From Ectocarpus siliculosus (Eukaryota > Sar > Phaeophyceae > Ectocarpales > Ectocarpaceae), in NCBI GenBank assembly GCA_000310025.1, contig FN649729.1, positions 5,412,515 through 5,476,514 on the forward strand: a DNA stretch of 64,000 bases, given 5' to 3'. This document shows, one piece after another, positions 1 to 12,000 of the stretch. Position numbers and translations under genes: made by a program. The notes under the pieces were generated by a model that saw only the letters and a list, made by a program, of their open reading frames with translations, was not told where the DNA came from and did not search any database. Position 1 is the stretch's first letter. Each line of letters starts with the position of its first letter.

Positions 1-51
1 GACAGCACGCGTTTCCTGACTGGATGCCGGGGATCCCGTTGGAGCACACGT
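1..51 (-). CDS. Gene A Cys-rich module C14, cut by window edge
   Basis: First 51 nt of another Cys exon: acceptor CGGCAG|ACG, then [17 protein letters not shown]. The gene continues beyond the left edge. Confidence 0.85.
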
Positions 52-3000
52 CTGCCGGCAGAGACGAACAGCAACACACGAGGTAGCCAAGAGAGCGGCA
101 GCGTGAGACAATGCATGGTTTGCATCTTGTGGTGAGTTCAAATACGTCAACGACAGCCCAGATGAGCTCTGGGTCACGAACAAGACCTTCTTCATCAGCG
201 GTGGTACACACGTCGCCGATCTTTCGATGCATGCGTCGTCGGAAGAAGCGACCTTAGACAAGCCATTCCAATTCACCACAGCACGAACACGATTCCTAAA
301 TCCACCACGGCGGACGATGCTATGATGGAGAGGTAGACGGAAGCTATCAAGGGCTTGGGTCTACGACTACATCTGGACATCGGTACAAGGCAGAAAGAAA
401 TACACGAGTCAGGTAAGCAGCAACACAGGGCAACTCTGCGGCCGGTCAATCGAGGCAACGAATATAGGAAGTCCGCGGTAGACATCTCACCGGTGGCAGT
501 AGGCTCGGTGACAGGGGCGGTGGGCTCGGCGACAGGCGCAGTGGGCTCGGCCACAGGGGCAGTGGGCTCGCGAACGGGGGCAGTGGGCTCAGCGACAGGG
601 GCGGTGGGCTCAGCCACAGGTGCAGTAGGCCCGGCCACGGGGGCAGTGGGCATGGCGACCGGCGAAGGCGCAGGAGCGGAGCCTGCATCGCGAAACAGGT
701 ACGAGTGACAAAACGGGACCAACACGCATCACGGTTGGATCATGCAATGCAATTGGCTGGATCTGAAACATTGTTTCAGGCAGCAGTTCCTCGGCTGACA
801 AGGGCGGCACGGCCCATGGGTTGCTTGCGCCCGGGAGGGTGGAATGGGCACGTCCACACCAGCGACAAACTCTGCAGACACCGACATTACTTGACAACTC
901 GGACAAAACTGACGTGGCATGAACTAGTGTGTCGTGGTTTGGTAGAGCCGTCAACAAAGCACGTACTGTGCAACAAAGCCGTTAACACATTGCCTTACCG
1001 TCAACGACACACGGAGCCGCCATCGTAGCAGAGCAGAGCTCGCCGAAGTCTTCGATCTCGCTCTGGCAGCAGTAGTCCTCCCCGAGGCCGCCGCCGAACT
1101 CAGCACAGTCAGATCCGCCGCAGGCACCGCACTCCGCGAGACAGCACGCGTTTCCTGACTGGATACCGGGGATCCCGTTGGAGCACACGTCTGCCAGCGG
1201 CCATACAGAGCAACATCATACAAGGTGGCAACGTGAGATGTATCGTGCATAACGTGTTGGCACACAGCAACCTAGCACCTCGAGCGGAATTCCTGAGTCG
1301 GGAACCCGACTGTCTTCAGCAGAGTGCGGCTTGAGCGGTTTAAGGTGCCAACGCCACTACGTTCACTATCCGTAGAAGCAACTACTAACAGGTCGTCTCA
1401 ACCACCACTAAGTAGCACCGACAGGACTGCCGAAGAACCCACAAAGGCAGACGGTGCCGTGACGGACAGAGGGTAGATGGCTCGTGTCTAGTCTATGGGT
1501 TTACCCCTCGGTGCAAGGCAGAGAGCAACACATGAGCGGAAACTCCCGGGCATGTCTGCCGCCTGCCAATCGCGTTAACGAACGTGGAAGTTCGTGACGA
1601 TATCTCACCGGCGGGGGCCGTAGGCTCAGCGACAGGTGCGGTGGGCTCTCGAACGGGGGCAGTGGGCTCGGCGACAGGCGCAGTGGGCTCAGCGACCGGT
1701 GCAGTCGGCTCGGCAACAGGCGCAGTAGGTTCGGCGACAGGGGCGGTGGGCTCGGCCACAGGCGCAGTGGGCATGGCCACCGGCGAAGGCGCAGGGGCGG
1801 AGGCTGCATCGCGAAACAGGTACGAGTAACGACAATGAGGAAAGGGTTTGTACGGATATACCGCGCGACTACTGGCTTTCACCGCCAATTTATCGTGTTT
1901 GGACTTTGAATCTACGACTGATACACCGGTCGCAGAGGGTGTAGAGCAAGTCTACGCGAAGACTGGTCTGGCGGTACATGCAGGGATCTTGCGACGACTC
2001 AACCTAAAAAACGAACGGTTAACAGTCGGCGACGGAAAAGCAGGCAATGGTGCAGTAGGGTGACAAAAAGCAATAAAACCGGTGTCGAAGGTCTTACCGT
2101 CTACGACACATGGCGCCTCAAGCTTGATGGAGCAGAGCTCGCCGTATTCCTCGATGTCGCTCTCGCAGCAGTTGTCCGCCCCGAGGCCTCCCCCGAACTC
2201 ATCACAGTCAGACCCGCCGCATTCACCGCAGTCCGCGAGACAGCAAGAGACCCCGGACTGGATGCCGGGGATTCCGTTCGAGCACACGTCTGGTGGCAGA
2301 GACAAATTGCGACGTCACACGGCAGCAGGAAAGAGGGGGACGGCGTGAAATGATGCATCGCGTAAAACGTACGGAGATGCGTTACACAACACCATCGGCA
2401 CGGCAGTGAATCGGGTGCAAGACGGCAGTCAGCTTTATACGGTTGGAGCGGGTACGACACCAAGATTGATTGCATGTTAAACGCCGAAGGACGCACCAGC
2501 TGTCAACAAGCCGTCACAACTACATATGTACCGCCAGCAACAAGGACCCTCGAGAAAGACTACCACCCCGGACGAAGCTTAAGGCGAAATGGGGATGTCC
2601 CAAGCATTATCATCAACAGATGAGACGCACCAGTATTTGAGTAACAACGACGGTGACGCGACCATTCCAATTATCCAATGATCAGTTCGGCGCTCGCACA
2701 AGTCACATGTCTAACGTCTTCGCCTGGTTGATGTCCGCCATAAAGGTACGTCGTCTCACCGGTGGGTGCAGTAGGCTCCGTGACCGGTGCAGTTGTCTCG
2801 GCGACCGGTGCAGTGGGCTCGGCGACAGGTGCGGTAGGCTCGGCGACCGGGGCAGGTGTAAGGACGACGTCTGCCTCGCCAAGCCGATCGCAACGCCGGG
2901 ACAGGAATACGCGTCAGGGTTGCCAGACGGTCGATATACTGCGGACTCGAAACAGGATTGTAGTACACACTGCAGTCGACCTTCTATACACCAGCCTCGG

Positions 3001-6000
3001 GTCTGATTGTTAGCCTTCCCGGGTCGGGTCTTCGTTTCCCAGAGACCAAAAACAACCGAGCTGCTTCATGAGAAACAGAAACACATAGCCACCGCTACAA
3101 AGTGCTGTAGAGAGAACAAAAAAAAATTCACCCGACCCTTACTGGATCTACAACGCGTTTTGTGTCATGCTGCCGTCGTATCTCAGACTGCGAAAGACCC
3201 GAAAAACACCAGGACGATTTAGACAAACATGGGGCAGAATGCATGCATGACTAACCGTCGTCGAAGTCGAAAGAGAAGGACATCGAGACGGGCGATGGGG
3301 TCGGGGCTGGCGCGTCTGGGTATTTGGGCGGGAGTGAGAGAGCGGAGACAAGGCGGGAAAAACGAGAAGGCAGGGAGGTAATCAACGGTAAGAGTGACGC
3401 ACGTTGGCATTATTCTCGTCTCCCTGGTCGGACAGAGACGGGTTGGTAGTAGGCGATGCGGCAGACAAGGACAGAAGCGCCCATCCCATTGAGGACCTCC
3501 TAGCTGACACCACATGTCAAATATTTCGACCACAACCTCGCAGCACCAAGCGAGCCGAAAACAAACACGAACCGTAGTAACCGATGGTAAGGAAAAGAGC
3601 ATGTTTCGACCAACAGGCAGAATGGAAACGGCACTCATTCTCGCCGTGTCGGTTTTTCGCTTTTCTTTCCTAGTGAAATGAAATAAAACCATTCGAGGGA
3701 AAATCTGATACACATGAAAAAGCAGTAGCTGCCGCAGCGGTACACGAAACGGCGGTGGCGCTAACTATCGCCACGTACCGGCGAGTACACAGGGGGCCTC
3801 CCCCGTCTCGCTGCACGACGCTCCGGTGGAGAGGATGTCGGAGGAGCAGCAGGACTCGGGGCCGTAGTCGGGCATTCCCACGGTGGAGCATCCAGAACCG
3901 CCGCACATTGTACAGCCAGTCGGGCAACAGACCGCGCCGTCCGAGGACTCGATTCCGGGGATGCCGGTGCTGCAAGTTGGCTCTGTCGTGGGTGGGGTGG
4001 GGTAGGGGGAGGGGTGATGGGTGCTGTGTCGCAGGCCGCGAAGGAAGCGTGAGGACCATTTAGGTGAGTCCACACGCCGGCAAGCCCACCACTACAATCG
4101 ACTGCAATATGACACCTGTGGTGGGGGGATGCAACATCCGAAACGGGATAACGGCAACGACTGTCGTACAACTGGGACAAAGAGACGATAAAAACGGTTT
4201 CGGAAGGGATAGGGGTGAGTGAAAGACATCGGCAAGCGGGGCGGAGACTTGGATGCAGTGAGTATGAAGCGAGAGGTCATCACAGTACGCCTTAGGTAAG
4301 GGGTTGTGTACTACATTCTCGCTATCTCGTTGTCACTTATCTACCGTGTAAGCGCGCGAAAGGCGTCTCACCGGTGGGTGCAGTAGGCTCAGCGACAGGT
4401 GCCGTGGGCTCAGCGACAGGCGCAGTGGGCTCGGCGACAGGGGCGGTGGGCATGGCGACCGGCGAAGGCGCAGGGGCGGAGTCTGAATCATCCGAAGCGT
4501 ACGACAAAAAAAAAAAAATGAGGAACGGATGTTAGGGATGTATCGGACATTGGCTGGCTTGCAGGACATTTTCATCAATAACGGAGATTTGTGTAGGAGA
4601 AGAATAGCCACTACATCGGTTGCAGAAGGTATGCCAATCCTCGGCGAATGCGGTACATGCTGGAATCGCGCGACGACAAACACAGAAACTGACTGTAAAT
4701 AGTCGGCGACGAAAACGAGGTACACATCTGTGTCGCAGGATGCCCATACTACAACGTCGTCGAAACCGACAACACCGCCGTCAATCTTCTCACCATCGAT
4801 GTAGCACGGCGCCTCGAGCGCGATGGAGCAGGGCTCGCCGTGTTCCACAATGTCGCTCACGCAGCAGTTGTCCGCCCCGAGGCCTCCACCGAACTCATCA
4901 CAGTCCGACCCGCCGCATGCACCGCACTCCGCGAGACAGCACGCGTTGTCCGACTGGATACCGGGGATCCCGTTCGAGCATGTGTCTGGCAGCAGAAACA
5001 CACACCGCGCCATGTGGTAGCAAGAGTGCAACAAGTGAGGGTCCTGTAGAAAAATGGTCTTACGTCCCAGGACATCATGAGCACGGCACTCGAGTGGGGT
5101 ACCGGCAGCGTGCGGTTGGAACAGCCAAAAGCTGCCGAGCTCAGTGTCGTCTACCCGAAACACCGCCTGTCGCAGACCAGGAGTACCTCCTGCGACAGAA
5201 ACCTCAAGCCCCCATCACCACCAACAAAGCTACCACGGGTGGGGATATCACAGGTAAAATCGCCACCGAATGAACTTCATTGGCAGCGACAAAGAATGGG
5301 AGCATTCTGCTGATCACAACATGCCAAGAACTTGGTGCATCCATCATGAAAACGCGTGACGGGTCTCTCACCCGTGGGGGCGGTAGGCTCGGTGACAGGT
5401 GCAGTGGGCTCGGCGACTGGTGCGGTAGGCTCTCGAACCGGTGCAGTAGGCTCGGCCACCGGAGCAGTGGGCATGGTGACCGGCGAAGGCGCAGGCGCGG
5501 AGTCTGCATCACGAACACGTTCGAGCGACAACAATGATGAACGGGTGTCAACGACTTGTCGTGCGATGGCGTGCTTTCACCACCAGTTCATCCATGTTCA
5601 ACGACTGATAGAGACTGCAAGCGGATCAAGAAGGTGGAGCAAGCCAACGCCACTACGGGTAATCTGTCTGGTTATAAAAGCAGGGACTGTGCGACAACAC
5701 ACCCAAGAAAACGAACGCAAAACCAGTCGGCGACAAGCAGGCAATGGTGCAGTAGGGTGACAAAAAGCAATAAAACCGCTGTCGAATGTCTCACCATCTA
5801 CGACACACGGCGCCTCGAGCTTGATGGAGCAGAGCTCGCCGTATTCCTCGATGTTGCTCTGGCAGCAGTTGTCCGCCCCGAGACCGTCGCCGTACTCAGC
5901 ACAGTCAGACCCGCCGCATTCACCGCACTCCGCGAGACAGCACGAGACCCCAGACTGGATGCCGGGGATTCCGTTCGAGCACACGTCTGGTGGCAGAGAC

Positions 6001-9000
6001 AAATTGCGACGTCACACGGCAGCAGGAAAGAGAGGGACGGCGTGAAATGATAAATGATGCATCGCGTATAATGAAGGTACTGGGTAGAGAGAGATCGGAA
6101 CGGTTTTTATGTGAAGACAACAACAACGTATCGAGATGAACCATGGGTACGGCAGTCAGTCGGGTGCAAGACGGCTTTCAGCTTTGTATGGTTGGAGCGG
6201 GAAAGAAACCGAGATTTACTGCACGTTTAACGCCGATGGAAGCACCCGCTGTCGACTAGCCGTCACAACTACTGCCAGCGACAAGGGCCCTCGAGAAAGC
6301 CTACCACGCGCACCGCGGACGAAGGTACCGCGACATGGGGATGCCGCAAGCACTATCATCAATCCATGTACTATTGCAACAGTGACGGTGGCGCAAGAAC
6401 GGGACCATGCTTGATCAACTCGGTGCTAGCACAAGTCCTACATCTTCGCCTGGAAGTTGTTCACCATACGGGAACGTCATCTCACCGGTGGGTGCGGTAG
6501 GCTCGGCGACCGGTGCTGTAGGCTCAGCCACAGGCGCGGTGGGCTCGGCGACAGGTGCGGTAGGTTCGGCGACAGGCGCAGTGGGCTCGGCGACAGGCGA
6601 AGGCGCCGGCGATGAGTCTGCGGTGGCGAACAGGTCGTAGCAACATTGGGGCACGAGGTCAAGGATATATCGTACGCTGCTTGACATACGCACACCTTGT
6701 CATTGTTCGGCGTTCGTGTCGGGTGACCACCAACGAGAGCAGGCTCAAAAACCAGACAAACATTAGACTCGATATAACCGTCACATGCAGGAATCGTGCG
6801 ACGATACGCAGAAAACAGACATACGGACAGTCGGCGACGACAAGCAGGCACCTGTTCAGCGACGAAAACCGACACCGTTATCAAGAGTTCTCACCGTCGA
6901 TGTAGCACGGTGCCGCGAGCGCGATGGAGCAGAGCTCGCCGTGTTCCACGATGTCGCTCACGCAGCAGTTGTCCGCCCCGAGGCCTCCACCGAACTCATC
7001 ACAGTCCGATCCGCCGCACGCACCGCACTCCGCGAGACAGCACGCGTTTCCTGTCTGTATACCGGGGATCCCGTTGGAGCACGTCTCTGCCGGAAGGGAA
7101 ACACAGCAAGGTCATTGCAAAGAAAGCGGCGGCGTGGAAGTGATGCATCGTGTAGAAAACGTTGAGACAATCATTTTTGGCGACAACGGCGGGAAGTGAG
7201 AGGCCATTCCATTGCGCTAGGACACGGCCATGTCTGCCCTCTGATCCACGGAAAAGCGGTTCTTACCGGTGGGTGCAGTGGGCTCGGTCACAGGTGCAGT
7301 AGGCTCAGCAACAGGCGCAGTAGGCTCGGCAACAGGCGCGGTTGGCTCGCGAACCGGGGCAGTAGGCTCAGCGACAGGTGCGGTGGGCTCGACGACGGGG
7401 GCAGTGGGCTCAGCGACAGGGGCAGTGGGCTCGGCGACCGGCGAAGGCGCAGGAGCGGAGTCTGCAGTTGGGAAAAGGTGTTCGCAACAGCGAGTTCACG
7501 AACGTCAGGCGTTATACCTTCGTCCCGCTCTCTGGTGTGAACAGGTGGATCGCCACAGAACCATGTCTACAACTTGCGCCAACGAACCGTGACGAAAGCA
7601 GTTTGTGAAAAATAAACGAAGCGATGACGATTACTGGCACATCGGATCGTCCCACGATACACACGAACATACACTATCAACAGTCGCAACAAGTACGCAG
7701 ATGTGGCGAAGTACGACAAAACTCTATGTGGAACGGTCGAAACGGACGAAATCCTACAACGTTATCAAGAGGTCTCACCGTCGATGTAACACGGCGCCTC
7801 GAGCGCGATGGAGCAGAGCTCGCCGTGTTCCACGATGTCGCTCACGCAGCAGTTGTCGGCCCCGAGGCCTCCACCGAACTCATCACAGTCCGATCCGCCG
7901 CACGCACCGCACTCCGCGAGACAACACGCGTTTCCTGACTGGATACCGGGGAACCCGTTGGAGCACATGTCTGGCGGTAAAGATTAGTAGCAACACGACA
8001 CGCGGAAGCAAAGAGGGCGGCAACGTGAGACATGCATGCTCGCTGAGACATACCACGGAAGATCATGAGCAAGGCACCGTGTCAGCAACGAGACGGCCTA
8101 ACGCAGCGTGCGGTCAAAGCGGTGGCACGGTGGCAACCTTGATTTTTACATTCGAGGACTGACTGGTGCAAAGTAGCCGTCAAATATTCAACAGCCCAAG
8201 ACGGCCGACGAAGCTACCTCTGATGGGGAGGGATGGCACAACCAACATCGCCAGCAGTCACTGACGGCACAAGGAACAAGCTTCTAATGATGAGGCCAAA
8301 CGTCAACACGGGCAAGTCTGCTGGCTACTCGTGGACTCCACCACGGAAACGCAACGGATTTCTCACCGGTGGGTGCGGTAGGCTCGGCGACTGGAGCAGT
8401 GGGCTCGGCCACAGGTGCAGTGGGCTCTCGAACCGGTGCAGTAGGCTCGGCGACCGGCGAAGGCGCAGGGGCGGAGTCTGCATTGGCGAACATGGGGCCG
8501 CAACGGAAAGCCAAACGAGTCAGGATATACGCGGGCCCCGACTGTCTTGCACGGCACTCAGCCAATTGACCAATGTCGGCAATTAGCACCGACGACTAGC
8601 GACGAGGATGCCCAAGCCTTCACGCGGCGACCAGCAGGCAACTGCTGTACAGCAGGATCGAATAGAAAATGTCGGAACGGGAAAAACGGGACACTGCTAA
8701 CTAACGTCTCACCGTCTACGACACAAGGCGCCTGGAGTGTGATGGAGCAAAGCTCGCCGTTCTCCTCGATGTTACCCTCGCAGCAGTTGTCCGCGCCGAG
8801 ACCGCCTCCGAACTCATCACAGCCAGATCCGCCGCATGCAACGCACTCCGCGAGACAGCAAGCGAACCCTGACTGGACACCGGGAATGCCGTTGGAGCAC
8901 ACGTCTGCCGGCAGAGGCACGTAGCAACACCACACGGCAGTGGGAGAGAGGGGGGCGAAGTGAAGTGATGCGTGGTGTACAGCGTCATCAGAAATGCCAC

Positions 9001-12000
9001 TTAGTCGGGTACAAGACGGCCTTCAGGAGCGCGCGGTTGGAGCGGTGGTGGTGGTACATGACACCAAGGTCGAGATGTCCAAAGAAGAGATCGCAAAATA
9101 GTCTTTACGTCTACCGCCAGCAACAACAACCCTCAAGAGACCTTACTAACGCCAGGACAAGGCTGCCACAGGTGGAGATGGTGGCAAATATTGTCGACAG
9201 AAACAGATCAAGTTCAAGGAACACCGACGGTGACACAAGGAAGAAATTGTTCCATTCATCAGGACAGCGCTGCCATATAGCCAAGGCTCGCTCCTGATTG
9301 TTGACCCATCCACCATGAAATCGCGCGACAGATGTCTCACCGGTGGGTGCCGTGGGCTCGGCAGTAGGCTCGGCAGTAGGCTCGGCAGTAGGCTCAGGAG
9401 TGGGCTCTGGCGTAGGCTCTGGAGTTGGCTCGGGAGTTGGCTCGACAACCGGCGAAGGCGCAGGGGCGGCGTCTGCATCGCCGAACATGAGATATTGTAC
9501 AGTGATGACGATGAGCCACAAAAGTCAGGGAAACGTCGTAGAATATCAACGATTGGATTTCGCGTCGACGACTATGTTGCGACGCTAACTCAAGTTGACC
9601 AAGCGATATGTAGCGAATACGTCAGGGATCATGCAAAGACACGAAAAACTACACAGTCGGCGACGGATGCAGGCACATGTGTCGTAGCATGACAATCCAC
9701 AGTGCAATGCCGACGAAAATCAACATTGCCATAAAGAGGCTCACCGTCGATGTAGCACGGCGCCTCGAGCGCGATGGAGCACAGCTCGCCATGTTCCACG
9801 ATGTCACTCTCGCAGCAGTTGTCCGCCCCGAGGCCTCCACCGAACTCATCGCAGTCCGATCCACCGCATGCACCGCACTCGGCGAGACAACACGCGTTTC
9901 CTGACTGGATACCGGGGAACCCGTTGGAGCACATACCTGCCGGCAGGGAGAGACGTACAGCGAGAACGGGCGAGTTTCAGCATCGCGATGAATGTGTCTG
10001 GAGAGTTGAAGAACAATCATGAGCACGGCTCTTGAGCCTGGGAAAAAGGCGACCTTCAGCAACGTGAGGTTGGAGCACCCATCATACACCGAGAATACTG
10101 TATTGTCCGTCGGTCCGACAGCGTGTTCGCGGCAAACCGCTCGCTACAACTACCACCAGCAAGTAGAGAACCCGAGAGAGCCTACCACCACGCACCAAGC
10201 TACCACGGGTGGGGACGGCACAAGCAAAACCGCCAGCGCAGGACGTTCATTGAAGGTGACGACCGTGAAAATAAAAGAGCATTCCACTGATCCCTGTTTG
10301 CTGGTGTCGGCCCCATCATGTGCAAGTGTCACGTCTGATTGTTGAGTCGTCAACCATGAAATCACCCGACTGATTTCTCACCGGTGGGCTCGGTAGGCTC
10401 GGCAGTAGGCTCGGCAGTAGGCTCGGCAGTAGGCTCGGCAGTAGGCTCGGCAGTAGGCTCAGGTGTAGGCTCCGGAGTTGGCTCAGCAGTGGGCTCGGCA
10501 GTAGGCTCGGGAGTAGGCTCGGCAGTAGGCTCGGCAGTAGGCTCGGGAGTAGGCTCAGGTGTAGGCTCCGGAGTTGGCTCGGGAGTCGGCTCTGCAGTGC
10601 ACGCAAGGCGACCAGCGAAGGCGCAGGGGCGGAATATGCATCGCCAAACAAGTAGCAGCATGGACAAGTCACGGAAGTCAGGGGAATGTCGGGCCCTAGC
10701 TAGCTTGCAAAGTAGCATAATGGGGACATGAACGTTCCGGATTTCGCGTCGAAGACTACATAACGACGTGTAGCGACGTGACACCAACGTGACAAGGCTA
10801 TAGCGTTTACATGAAGGGATCGTGCGACGACACCAAAAACAAGAAAAAACGGGAAACATGTGGGGGACTACAAAAATTCCCTCTGCCGCAACACGGCAAA
10901 CTACGGTTCACCGCCGTCGCAACCGACGGAATCCAACACCGTTATCAAGAGTTTCACCGTCGATGTAGCACGGCGCCTCTAGTGCAATGGAGCAAAGCTC
11001 GCCGTGTTCCACAATGTCACTCTCGCAGCAGTTTTCCGCCCCGAGACCGCCGCCCAACGCATCGCAGTCCGATCCGCCGCATCCACCGCATTCCGCGAGA
11101 CAGCACGCGTTTCCAGACTGGATACCAGGGAACCCGTTGGAGCACGTGTCTGGCCGCAGGCAGGGACACGGGGCAACAACATGCGGCAGCAGCAACAAGA
11201 AGAGCGGCAACGTGAGACGATGCATCGTGTTGAGTTTTTTTATTACTCAGGGCTCATGTCCATAGGGTACTTTGCGGTGGGTACGACACGGTCTTCACCA
11301 AGATGTAAGTCTGAGACGGCTTATATTGTTGAGCCATATACCATGAAATCACCCGACTGATTTCTCACCGGTGGGCTCGGTAGGCTCGGGAGTAGGCTCG
11401 GGAGTAGGCTCGGCGGTAGGCTCGGCGGTAGGCTCGGCGGTAGGCTCGGGAGTAGGCTCGGCGGTGGGCTCGGGAGTAGGCTCAGCGGTGGGCTCGGGAG
11501 TAGGCTCGGCGGTAGGCTCGGGAGTAGGCTCAGGAGTAGGCTCGGGCGCAGGCTCTGGGGCACCACAAAACAAATAGAGGCACCGACGAGCCACTGAAGT
11601 CAGCGATATATGGTCCGTTGGCTTGCTTGCAAAGTTATATCACCACTATATCCGTTGTTGGATTTCGCTTCGTGAATTTCATTGCGACGTGGCATCAACG
11701 TGACTAGGCAATAGATGGTTCGTGCGACAACACAAGAAACAAAAAACACATACTACAGCACAAGTCGGCAACGACGAAGACAAACGTTCCCTTCTGTGTC
11801 GCTGCATGAAAAGCAGCAACACAACGCTGTCGTAACCGACAAAATACCAACAACGGTATCAAAAGTCTCACCTTCCAGGTAGCACGGCGCCTCGAGCGCG
11901 ATGGAGCAGAGCTCGCCGCGTTCCACGATGTCGCTCTCGCAGCAGTTGTCCGCCCCTAGACCTCCGCCGAGCGCGTCACAGTCCGATCCGCCGCACCCAC

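Noticed and set aside
10592-10672. Linker L5 starting at the old SAPAPS position
   Set aside because: The frame from that position does not continue into the EPT repeat; the acceptor at 10,592 restores phase 1.
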